Below are positions 1 to 10,176 of a DNA stretch of 64,000 nt, piece by piece. Positions within the stretch are counted from its first letter, which is position 1; every line of letters starts with the position of its first letter. The stretch lies in NCBI GenBank assembly GCA_034190875.2, contig CM067344.1, positions 13,870,301 to 13,934,300 of the forward strand. Direction: 5' to 3'. A model generated the notes under the pieces. It was not told the origin of the DNA. It saw nothing but the letters and a program-made list of their open reading frames with translations, and searched no databases. This DNA is from Urechis unicinctus (taxonomy: Eukaryota > Annelida > Polychaeta > Xenopneusta > Urechidae). The position numbers and the translations under genes were made by a program.

Positions 1-1017
1 TACAATCAAGTGAACAGTGAAGTGGGTGTCATTATCTGATTATGTCGTCTCTGATGGTCATTGATGCAGATATCACCATGTAGGCATATAGGTATACCGA
101 GGATATGAAAGGTCGCACGCTGTCAGAGGTGACGTTTCTTTGCCTGGTGCTGGCAGAGCATTCTCCTAGGACCTAGGCTAGTATACCCGTCTGACATCTG
201 GTGCTAGTGACTCAAGTATTGTAGATATAATACCACATAAGCAAGTTACCTTGCCCCTGATGGGTATTGTCTTTTATTGTTGTTTTAGCACCACACACTT
301 GTCCTAGGTTCTGGAGCCACCTTAAATTAGAGAATCAAGTGAAAACATGAGGAATCATAAGTTACTTTGACTACCTGGTTCGACTGTTGCTTACGCATAA
401 TGTCAGCCACGCAGACAGGCCAGTCCCCAGGTTAGGGTAGGCAAGGCTTTGTGTGTGCTAAGATAAGTTTCCCTCATCTAGACCCTGTTAGACAGTGATA
501 TTGTAATAAATTGTCAAAATAAACATGATCAGATTATTGGTTTGTCCCATCGGGTTGTACTGAATGTAGGCACAGCACCTCACCCTTGGTGGACCTGTTT
601 CCGTTAATATATTATGTTGGATCATTGAACACATGCCCATGCAAACATTTGTTCGATGATCTGACACCCATCATGACCGAAAGTAAACAGTACATATGTT
701 TTCAGAACCAAAGATGTATGGTTTAGGGATTGGGGTTAAGACAGCATAATACATTACCTTCTCAAGGTTGTAGATGTTAGGACTTATGCTTTCAAATCCA
801 GAGTTGTAACATATTCAGTAATACCTACCGTCCCCAAAATAAATATTCTAAATATATGTGTAAATAATACATGAGGCAAAGGGCAGACAAATCACACCCT
901 TTCTCCCAGCACATTCCTTTCACCACATTAAACCCATATACTAACACCTACCCTCTTGACATGGTTTTAGAGCATGATTTGCTGATTATAACACTTCACT
1001 TGTGCATATGTTTCCAG
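1..1017. other. Upstream/5' region of PIGQ, no gene seen
   Basis: No open frame or RNA gene is recognisable. A pyrimidine-ended AG at 1016-1017 (tttccag) could be an intron acceptor, so 1018-1062 may be the start of the first coding exon or its 5' UTR, with the real promoter further left or outside the window. The stretch around 105-170 weakly resembles the right half of the small insertion at 47884-48062 (both contain gtttctttgcct), which would make it a diverged copy of a dispersed short element. Confidence 0.4.
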
Positions 1018-1062
1018 AGACAAGACATTTTGCATCTGTGAGACTGCAATATTGCTTGAATT

Positions 1063-4000
1063 ATGGCTGAAATCAATCATCCAGGATTGGTGACCATTTA
1101 CATCCCTCACAAACTCCTCAGTGTTGATACGTGTGGAGTCTTGCTAGGATGCAGAACGTCAGACAGGAGGCGATACTGTGTTGTTTCCATGCTGGGCCTC
1201 CCATCCAATCCCCAACATGCCATGATCAAGAACTTTGAGAAAGATATGACATCGAATACTCTGACAATCTTGGGATTTTATGAAAACAGTTCAAGTACTA
1301 CCCAGGAAAAAATGTGCATAGCTAAATGCTTGGAGTACACCCAAAGGAAACGGTTGCCATGGGTGCATCTCCATCAAACAGCAGAACTCTGGCCAGAGGT
1401 CAGTGTTTTGTCTAGTTCGGAGGAAGAGGCTATCCTTATAGTTCATGACCCCCATGTTTACCTTGACTCTGTATTCCTCTATGCCAGATCTTCAATATAC
1501 AGGCCTGACTCTGAAATACTGAAGTTCCTATCCAACACCTGGACTATCCACAAAGAACACTGTCACAAAGTATCCAGTTTTACTGCCGAGGCAGATATCA
1601 AATGGATTGATTTTTTGAAACAAAGAAAATGCATAACCAAACAGATTACATCATCTTTGTTGACTGGACTGCAGTGGCTCATTTTCTTCATTGCACAAAT
1701 GTTATATTACATTGAAAAGAAAACCAGGTAAGGAAATGGTTTTAAATTGATTCAAAATCATGCTATTAATCCTTCTATTAACCACCTCAGAGGATGTTTG
1801 GTTGTTTCACAGGAGCACCAGGGCGCTGTGGTCATCCCGTGTCATCTTGTATCAGCCTGCCTGCATCATGCAACTGCGGTACAAATACTGCAGCATTTTC
1901 ACAACCATTCCTCAAAGCGCAACGGATAAACTCAACATGGCAAAGTTAGTGTGCTAATAATTTTCTCTTTATTTAAGCAATATCCGATGAATAATTATAT
2001 GAAAATGGTATCATATAAATATGTGACCTTTTATTCATTATTTTCTGCAGGTCATAAATGAGTTGTTCTCCTGTAACTATGAATGTCCTTTAGGGAAATT
2101 CCACTCTTTGTATATTTAATGTGTGCTATCGTCTAAACGATTATTAATTCTAACATTCAGCAAATACTTGATACATCAGTGTTGTACTAGTCGTGTTGAT
2201 GCTAAGTCTGTCAGTTTTATGTCTGTTAGTGTATGTCTTCGTCTGCAGGTGGCACAACTCCCTGTGGCGACATCTTCTGGACACCTGCATGGGTGTTCTC
2301 CTCATGACGTGGTTACTGGAAAATGGTTACCCACAGCAACTGTCTCAACTCACCATCACCTGGGCTCAGGTAAATTGTCAGCTGATTGATCACTGCTGAG
2401 ATGAAAATGAAAGTGGTAGGTGCTGGTGTATTCCATTTCCGGAAGTGTTCTGTTGATTTTATGTACGGCTCTGGGTCTGGGGGCTTCCTACGTTTTAAAT
2501 GGCAGCATCAACTACAAAATTAGCCTCCAGTACTCAATCTCCTACCATTTCACCACTTATTGCAGTCAGGACGTCGGGTGCATTTTGGGAGTAACGTGAT
2601 TAGGAATCCATATGACGCTGGCTGGGTTTGATGAATAGCCAAAGCAGTAAACTTTTGTGATCTGTTAGTCAAGATTATTCAATTGTCTTAAAAAGGTAAA
2701 TATTTTATGTATTTAATGGGTTGTAGTAGGTTTGTGGTGGCCATGAAAATTACGTTTTAATGGGTAACAGGTATTGTATAGTTCTACGTGACTTTCATAT
2801 TGACAGCATAGTGGTCTGCTGACTTGTGCAAGCCCACCTTTGCTGTTTCTTTCCGGCTGGTCTCCCTGTAAGCTGTTTTACTCTGCCTAGTACAGGTGGT
2901 GGTTGGTGAGCTTCAGAAACTCTTGGACTGGCTTAAAGGAGCTCCTGCTGGTCTGAAGCTTAATGCACAACTCTCCCATTGCTTGGCTGGCTTCTTCCAA
3001 TACCACATCTATCTATGGACAGGTGACTTCAATGTTATCTCATTGGTGACTTGCTAACAATAATTTCAAAGTATGTTTTAACTTGGGTGTTTTATTCTGT
3101 GTTGTGAATATTGCAGGATATCTCCAGGTGATGCGGCCCATGTGGGACCAAGCTCTGACTGTTGTCAGTGTGTCAGGCTGCCTGGGACTCACTATGCAAC
3201 TCTCACTCATTCAAGATCTTCTCACCATGATGACACTGCATAGTTACTGCTTCTACGTATATGCAGCTCGGTGAGTATTTCAGAAACCATCCACCATACC
3301 GGAGAAGCATTTGTTATTACCTTATGTATTGAAGCATTACTTGCTATTCTCATAGCGACCTTATTAGTCAAATAATAGAACACCAAATCATGGTTATATT
3401 TTTGAAATGTCTTGATTTGTTATTGTGGAAAATTTTAAATTTAATTTCGCAATGCATGTCTTTCATCACCAGGCTTCACTCTCTTGTATTGGATTGTTAC
3501 TTTCTGTTAGCCTGTACTACCTACAAGTTCTGGCCCTCGCATCTCTGTGGCGTTTATTTCGAGGTCGTAAATGGAATCCTCTCCGGGAGCGGGTTGATTC
3601 AGTCACATACGATGTGGATCAGCTGTTCCTCGGAACTTTGCTCTTTACGATTCTGCTTTTTCTCATGCCCACAACAATACTCTACTATGGGGTTTTTGCA
3701 TTGGTGAGTGACACAGATTATGTGCCAGGCATATCAAACTTGTATTTAAGAATCAAAATAGTCATATGAGAGTGCATAAAGGAGGGATTATATTCAAAAG
3801 AAAGATTTAAGGTTTCAATTTATCATATCTTAAATGTTATATAAATAAATAATATGCTGTAGTGAAATATATTAAGAATTAGTCAATATAACAGTTTTAT
3901 GCTATCAATTTACTATGACAACTAGATAGTTTCAAATTGAATGGATCTTATATTATTGAAATGACTATGTAAAGAATATACATGCATAAAATTGTATCAA

Positions 4001-4867
4001 TTATTGTCACCACTAAGTTCATTGTGTGTTGTGACATAAGCCAGTAATTACCTGAATTTCACACGCAATATGTTATGTATGTCAGCTTCGCATTGGAGTC
4101 TTATTAGTCCAGGGCCTGCTTCAATCAGCTATTCATGTAATCAACATATCTCCAGTCTACTTTACGTACCTCCGCCTTGTCAACCCACAGGCACTCACAG
4201 GCGAGTATCATATCACCGCACAACCATACTATCTTTCTGTAGATGAAATAGAATTTGAAAATGCTTTCGTAGAAGCCACCATCATTGTATTTGTTATGTT
4301 TTCCAGTTGATGTTCTTGTGTGCCCCTACCAAGAATACACACTCAAGGTATTCCCTCTAGCATTACAGGTATGCACTATCAATATAAGTCAACATGGGCT
4401 GGTATGCACTATCAATATCCATCAAGGGGCTGGGAAATGAAACCTGTATAGGTTCCCATGTTTTTCTATATTAATACTGATTAAGTATACAGGGAACTTG
4501 CTTCCACTCAATGTACAATATATAGTACTTTATCAAATATATTCATATTGAATCATTTAAATCTTGAAAGCTGCTTCTCCCCAGATTAGTTCAGTATAGC
4601 AGAAACGATTATTCCATAAAACCACTCGGGCCGTTTTTAAATCATGATCAAATGGTGCAGTCTGGATTAAATAAAACATTGCTGTATTGATGTTGATGTG
4701 AATGAGTTTGTGTGTTTTAGAATGTTCCTGTCGGATGGAAAGAGCTGTGGGGCATAGCTAATCCGGCCACTGATAACAGGCTCGCAGAGAGTTGGATGCA
4801 GCTTGGGGGCAAACTTGTTAAAGGACAGCTTATCTACCCCTGGATTCCACCCAAAGTCAAATCCTGA
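1063..4867 (+). CDS. PIGQ: PIGQ/Gpi1: subunit Q of GPI N-acetylglucosaminyltransferase (9 exons)
   Basis: PIGQ is a multi-pass ER membrane subunit of the complex that transfers GlcNAc to phosphatidylinositol, the first step of GPI-anchor synthesis. Exons read from splice signals and frame: 1063-1727, 1813-1944, 2249-2369, 2896-3022, 3117-3270, 3511-3703, 4086-4200, 4307-4368, 4721-4867. They join in phase to 1716 nt (571 aa), close to the usual ~580 aa. Diagnostic stretches are GAPAGLKLN in exon 4, [12 protein letters not shown] across exons 5/6, [12 protein letters not shown] and [16 protein letters not shown] in exon 6, and the terminal GQLIYPW in exon 9. Exons 5-7 are strongly hydrophobic. 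Intron 7 begins GC (CAG|GCGAGT), a minor donor class; the others are GT-AG. The start is the first Met of a long open frame; a further upstream coding exon is not excluded. The gene converges on the SDR gene at 5228. Confidence 0.9.
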
Positions 4868-4884
4868 TCTGTTAAATTTCTGAA

Positions 4885-4890
4885 TTTATT
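4885..4890 (-). terminator. Candidate SDR polyadenylation signal (AATAAA on - strand)
   Basis: TTTATT on the + strand, 338 nt past the SDR stop and 18 nt from the PIGQ stop. The duplicated units keep TTTATT at the matching place (for example 18337-18342, 276 nt past its SDR stop), so the remains of PIGQ exon 9 border the 3' UTR of the SDR copies. If used, the two founder transcripts overlap tail to tail. Confidence 0.4.
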
Positions 4891-5075
4891 CCTTATTAAA
4901 ATATTTTCCTCAATGTTTTGAAACCACTCATTGGATATTACATACAGACACATAACATTTTAGAATTTGAAAGCCGTTTCCGTTCCGAATAGGGCTCCTT
5001 ATCAGTCTTCTGAATCACGGTTATTTCTTTGAGTAATGTTTCTGGATTATGAAGTGGCTCACATTAACAGACTTA

Positions 5076-5081
5076 AATAAA
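5076..5081 (+). terminator. Candidate PIGQ polyadenylation signal (AATAAA)
   Basis: AATAAA lies 209 nt after the PIGQ stop codon and before the convergent SDR gene. It is the best-placed + strand signal in the 360-bp gap. Confidence 0.4.
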
Positions 5082-5227
5082 TTAAGGATGAATATGTATA
5101 ATACAATAACGTATACAAGGAATGTTACATTATGTAAAAAAACCTATACATGTTCAAATTCTGTTATTGATAAATGTCAGACAACCACAATTTACACAAT
5201 GACCTATGTTTCAATTAACAAATGAAA

Positions 5228-6226
5228 TTATTGAGCCTTTGCACCAATTTCCTTTTTACGTAATGCCTTCTTGCGAGCGGCAAGTAGAGGGGGCATTTGC
5301 AATTTGTTTAAAAGCCACATGGGGAGAGAATCAAATAAGTAGCCCTGCAGAGCATGAGTAGCACAGCCAAAGGTACGACTCTGGACACCGACGGTTGACA
5401 TTGCAGACTTGACATATGTTGCTGCTGTTGGAACGAAGGTGCCTGGGCGCAGACGACTCATTTTGGTTGACACGAAGAAGGGGAGCACAGATTGAACTAT
5501 GATACCTTTGTTTCTGTACTCCACTTCCAAACCGCGGCTGAAAAAGTCCACAAAGGCCTTAGAGGCAGAGTAGACTGTGAGGAGTGGAGTTGGGGTGTTT
5601 GCAGAACCGGAGGCGTTGTTGATTATGACGCCACGTCTTCGACTCTCCATTTGGGGCAGTATCATGTGGGTCATCATGACAACGGAATGGCAATTTACGT
5701 TCACAATGTTCTTCAATATCTCGGAATCCACTTCACACAGGAATCCAGGGAATTCATAGGAAATACCAACATTATTCACCAAAATGCCTATTTCCAAACC
5801 TGTGATATCCTTCTTGATTTTGTCATAAATTTCGGGACCATCGGCGAAGTTGACAGCAATGCACTTGGTCTTCACTTTGGATTGGCTTTCAATTTCATCA
5901 GCAACAGTCTTAAGTTTCTCGGCGCTCCTACTGATCAGCACAATGTTGATTCCAAGCTTAGCAATTTGTTCGGCATAGGCCTTGCCGATGCCATCTGTAG
6001 CTCCCGTCACCACGGCCCATTGGCCCATCTTTGTCAGATTGGCTGACAAGCCCATGGGTCCTGCCAGGAAAAACGACTTTACGCCGTCCCATACCGAGCA
6101 TGTTAGCTTAATACCAAGGTATACGGCACAAAACAGACCAAATGTCGCGAAGCAATCGGTCCTTTCCCCAAGTTGGTCATTGATTGCAGAAACTACACCC
6201 ATCATGCCGGCAGCTTTCCTCGTCAT
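5228..6226 (-). CDS. HSD17B12-like short-chain dehydrogenase, copy 1 (founder, intact)
   Basis: Predicted NAD(P)(H)-dependent oxidoreductase of the SDR12C type (HSD17B12, HSD17B3, HSDL1). Family members reduce 3-ketoacyl-CoA in very-long-chain fatty-acid elongation or act on 17-ketosteroids, at the ER membrane. Counting from the Met pair conserved in other copies (start at 6205, 325 aa): hydrophobic anchor about residues 18-50; cofactor motif TGATDGIG 67-74; NNVG 144-147; catalytic Ser199, Tyr212 and Lys216 (YSASK) with normal 13-residue spacing; VQSVLP 238-242; lysine-rich tail RKKALRKKEIGAKAQ. The frame opens at 6226, but homology begins at 6205. It has no introns, whereas vertebrate HSD17B12 has many. 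Its 3' flank matches the flank of all later copies, and it is the only copy beside an intact PIGQ. The substrate cannot be told from sequence. Confidence 0.9.
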   Translation of the reverse strand: MTRKAAGMMGVVSAINDQLGERTDCFATFGLFCAVYLGIKLTCSVWDGVKSFFLAGPMGLSANLTKMGQWAVVTGATDGIGKAYAEQIAKLGINIVLISRSAEKLKTVADEIESQSKVKTKCIAVNFADGPEIYDKIKKDITGLEIGILVNNVGISYEFPGFLCEVDSEILKNIVNVNCHSVVMMTHMILPQMESRRRGVIINNASGSANTPTPLLTVYSASKAFVDFFSRGLEVEYRNKGIIVQSVLPFFVSTKMSRLRPGTFVPTAATYVKSAMSTVGVQSRTFGCATHALQGYLFDSLPMWLLNKLQMPPLLAARKKALRKKEIGAKAQ

Positions 6227-7144
6227 GCCACTGAGCGAAAGAATGGTGGATAAAGGTTGTCAAGCGAGGTGGTATTCCAGGACGAGTGCGTTCGGTTATC
6301 AATGACGCATTTCAGCGTTTTCGCAAAAACATACGAGAATGTTCATATAATATTTGATTTCATTAGTGTTTCGAAACTATACTTCGTACTGACAACAATT
6401 GCGCTTGGACAATTTTCTGTCAGAATGCAGTTGCCATGAAGCACAATGTGCACAGTTATACTTGTCCCTCTTGCCATTGATATACTGGATGTTCACGATA
6501 TAAATGTGAACTAGGGCGTTTATGAGGTCTGTACGTTATTAGAAGCGTACAATAACACAACCATGTGTTCAATAACATCTCTTCAATTAATAGTAGTTGG
6601 TTCATTATATATCATAGAATGACTGCGCACTTTTAATCATGGTCAATTGATTTCATCTTATTTATGTATGTCTATTGCTGTTATTCACCAAAGATACACC
6701 ATTTATGATAGTTTAATGCACGAATACGTTTGATATCAGGTTCTATGGAAATTTGTTAAACATTAACGAGCAGACAACATCATCTCTTCTGATACTTCAT
6801 AGTGAAAATGAGTTGATAGATTCTTTGTTGTTTCCCTAACTTATTGGTATTGTATACTCATATTTTTAGCAATTTGTTTGCAGCTCTTGAAAGTGTGCAT
6901 TTAACACGACATTGAACAAACACATTCGTTCAGTGAACTGTACATTTGAAATGACAAACTCTCTGGGAACATATGTGATAAGTACCTTTCCTATACCCGA
7001 ACGCACCCGATTGCGTCTTGCTTGGTCGAACGACCTCGGTATGGAATAGAATATGCCCGATGACCACTGTCATAACATGATATTGAAAAATCGTGGACAA
7101 ATGATATCATGATGTGCTAAAATTATCTGGTAATTATAATTGAC
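6227..7144. other. 5' flank of SDR copy 1
   Basis: No gene seen. The part from about 6800 to 7140 recurs at 13120-13465 and 24880-25235. Its end (contains ccgatgaccactgtcataac and cgtggacaaatgatatcatg) is a diverged relative of the conserved upstream block described at 10961. Promoter elements for the - strand SDR gene should lie just right of 6226; an AT-rich run tattatatg near 6345 is the only TATA-like sequence I noted. Confidence 0.4.
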
Positions 7145-7235
7145 TTAATTAGATCTTGTAGCCACCTCAAACAATGTCTCTGAGAAACGGTGGTGTGATC
7201 GATGTGTCCGATTCTTGCAGTTCAGTAAATAGAAC

Positions 7236-7238
<3 letters not shown>

Positions 7239-7316
<78 letters not shown>

Positions 7317-7344
7317 CGTGCGTGTGGGTGTGTGCGTGTGTGTG
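7239..7344. repeat. (GT)n microsatellite with GTGC/GGTGT interruptions
   Basis: About 38 uninterrupted GT units followed by GTGC repeats. Same position relative to block R as the tracts at 13547 and 25319. The Cys-Val or His-Thr frames through it are artefacts. Confidence 0.95.
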
Positions 7345-8560
7345 GTTCTCCCGATGTGAAGGTTTTCAGAGATGGGATGTGCCGCGAATATTGGTAATTT
7401 TTTGGCAAATTGGTATACGAATGGATTGGTATTGGAGACTGCAAAGAATAGCAACAGGTTAAATTTTGTGCAATGGCCAGGTTATCGTGCGGGTCGGACA
7501 ATTTCTTTTCAAACTATCAAGTAGATACTTTGACCGGTCAGGGGTACACATGGCCATACAAACTTCGCCTCTCAAACAATCCACGACGTTACACACTGTC
7601 GATCTGCCTTTCTGGAGCCGTGGATGGTGATATCAGATTGTCAACAATCTTCAGGGGCGAGGTAACTTGTGTTGAGTTGACAATGATGAATGTCTGCTTG
7701 TCAAGTACAAGTGGTTTTGAGCGCGATTACGAACTAGAGCAAGCACTTTTGCCCTGGATACTAAGGTTCATGTGTCGTTCAGCTTATCTGTTCATCGGCG
7801 AGTGTTATAATACTTTTCTAGCGTAAGTTCCCCCTGCCTCCCCCATTAATTATCCAAATGAATAGTCCACTTTACTAACTGTACAGCGCGTATGTTTACG
7901 CCACCTAGGTGTGGAAATGTCGTTTCAGTGCTTGTACCTGAGACTAGGTCGTGTACGGTTTCACCTAGCATCTGACTTTCATTATCGGCAAACACGGTGT
8001 GACCAATTCCAGCACTTGATAACCTACTCCATGCAAACCTCCCATAGGCGACTGGAGTTACCACTGAGGGAGGGACCAGTATGAAGTAGGGCGTTTGACC
8101 CTGATTGATTTACATGATACTGGAGGTCCGCCGAAGGTTCACTCCAGTCTCTATTTGGACATGCAACGAAAGCCACGCAGCTGTCCCACTAGATCACGTG
8201 CCAACATCATTAACTGATGAATTGCATCACTATATCATGACATAAGCTGTATTGAAGTGATATGAGAAACAAACGAATTGTGTTGCTGCCGTATTCATAC
8301 AATGGCATCAAACGAACAAGAAATATATATATCAAGTGTATTGCGAAGCATATGAAAGGATAGGGAATTTTTTGTTGTCTTTGGGAAGTGAGCAACAAGG
8401 GGAGCATATGCAGAATAGGCTGAAAATGTAACTAAATAAGATAGACTTTCCCAGCGAAACCAAACGACGGTCTAGTAGTGATGTAAGTTGGTAAACTGAC
8501 AACTTGAAAATATCTATTAAATAATAATACATACAAGGAGTTATGCTTTTGGAAACTGTC
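7345..8560. repeat. Block R, copy 1 (unrecognised repeated sequence)
   Basis: A ~1.2-kb block that recurs at 13701-15040, 25382-25965 (truncated) and 43517-44300 (partial). It contains a 117-codon + strand frame at 7473-7826 (MARLSCGSDNFFSNYQ...) and a - strand frame at 7846-8064 (GIGHTVFADNESQMLG). I recognise neither. Between copies 1 and 3 the differences in the + frame are mostly amino-acid changing, and copy 2 has a stop in it, so coding function is doubtful. It may be a fragment of a mobile element or of a gene outside the window. Confidence 0.6.
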
Positions 8561-8901
8561 AGTTTTCAAGAAAATATGTGCAGCTGGTCTTACAACCAAA
8601 CATGTCTCAATCCATATCCCATGTTAATGTTTAAGGACTGCTATGAAGATGTAAAATATCACTGCTGGTATGTAATGAAGTACGAGCCAAAAGACAGAAG
8701 CATGCCACTAGTCTGATTAACAAAAGTATGTCAAGGCAGTTGCGAAGTAATAAGTCAAATGAAAGAACACCAAATCATGATTATATTTGGACCACCATCT
8801 TGTGATCATATTCCAACATACTTTTGATTAGAGTAAATGTCTTGGATCATCAATATAACAACCATTTCGATCTCGTGTAATGCATTGTTACTGTATGTTA
8901 G

Positions 8902-8945
8902 CCTGTATTACCTGCAAGGCCTGGCCCCTTTGCATCTCTGTGGTG
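8902..8945 (+). pseudogene. PIGQ exon 6 fragment fused to SDR 3' flank
   Basis: Begins after a retained acceptor (tgtatgttag) and matches the start of PIGQ exon 6, then jumps directly to the 3' flank of SDR copy 2 (agacaaccactataaaaac), losing the rest of exon 6 through exon 9. The ~120 bp before it match intron 5 (gaacaccaaatcatg). The same deletion junction occurs at 15420 and 26259. Confidence 0.75.
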
Positions 8946-8996
8946 TCAGACAACCACTATAAAAACAATAATCAATGTTTCAACTAACAAATGATA

Positions 8997-9976
8997 TTAA
9001 TGAGCCTTTGCAGAAATTTTCTTTTCACGCAATATATTTTCACGAAGAGCAAGAAAACGTGGCATTATGCGTTTGTGAATAACCCACGAGGGAAGAGAAC
9101 CAAGCAAGTAGCCCTGCAGAGCATGAACAGCACAGCCAAAGGTACGACTCTGGACACCAACGGTTGACATTGCAGACTTGACGTATGCTGCTGCTGTTGG
9201 AACAAAGGTGCTTGGAGGCATATTATTCATTTTGGTTGACACGAAGAAGGGGAGCACAGATTGAACTATGATACCTTTGTTTCTGTACTCCACTTCCAAA
9301 CCGCGGCTGAAAAAGTCCACAAAGGCCTTAGAGGCAGAGTAGACTGTTGAGGAGAGGATGTGGAACCACAGCAGAACCGGAGGCGTTGTTGATGATGACG
9401 CCACGTCGTCGACTCTCCATTTGGGGCAGTATCATGTGGGTCATCATGACAACGGAATGGCAATTAATGTTCACAATATTCTTCAACATCTCGGAATCCA
9501 ACTTCACACAGGAATTCAGGGAATTCATAGCAAATTCCAACATTATTCACCAAAATACCTATTTCCAAACCTGTGATATCCTTCTTGATTTGGTCATAAA
9601 TTTCGGGACCATCGGCGAAGTTGACAGCAATGCACTTGGTCTTCACTTTGGATTGGCTTTCAATTTCATCAGCAACATTCTTTAGTTTCTCGGCACTCCT
9701 GCTGATCAGCACAATGTTGATTCCAAGCTTAGCAATTCGTTCGGCATAAGCCTTGCCGATGCCATCTGTAGCCCCCGTCACCACAGCCCATTGGCCCATC
9801 TTCGTCAGATTGGCCGACAAGCCCATGGGTCCTGCCAAGTAATACGTCTTTACGCCGTCCCATACCGAGCATGTAAGCTTTATACCAATGTATACTGCAC
9901 AAAACAAACCAAATGTCGCGAAGCAATCGGTCCTTTCCCCAAGTTGGTCATTGATCGCTGAAATTACTTCCATCAT
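8997..9976 (-). pseudogene. HSD17B12-like SDR, copy 2 (two frameshifts)
   Basis: Start matches the conserved MMEVISAIND. The N-terminal part is open through TGATDGIG and NNVG, then a 1-base insertion near 9490 (ccaacttcacac for ccacttcacac) breaks the frame at about residue 160. A second 1-base insertion near 9353 (gactgttgagg for gactgtgagg) lies just before the catalytic Tyr. The remaining C-terminal frame (8997-9350) is open to the normal stop. The two insertions do not restore frame. Confidence 0.85.
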
Positions 9977-10176
9977 TCCTTCTCGTGCCAGTAAGTGAAA
10001 GAAAGGTGGGCATAAGTAAGCGAGATGGTATTCTAAGTCGAGTGCGTTCAAATGTCAATGACGCATTTCAGCGCCTGCACATAAACACCCGAGAGTGTTT
10101 TTGTTAACTCAGGGGCATTTCTCTACTAGAAAAATGGTAGTGATAAGCCTCCATGGGGCCCCCCACAAAAAACGAC

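Noticed and set aside
5492-6046. Long + strand frames antisense to every SDR copy (for example 184, 140 and 103 codons)
   Set aside because: They lie opposite the SDR reading frame, are conserved only because the SDR is, and match no known protein.
7167-7501. His-Thr and Cys-Val rich open frames across the (GT)n tracts (also at 13476-13856 and 25197-25517)
   Set aside because: They are translations of a dinucleotide repeat; frame and length follow the repeat, and there is no conserved protein.
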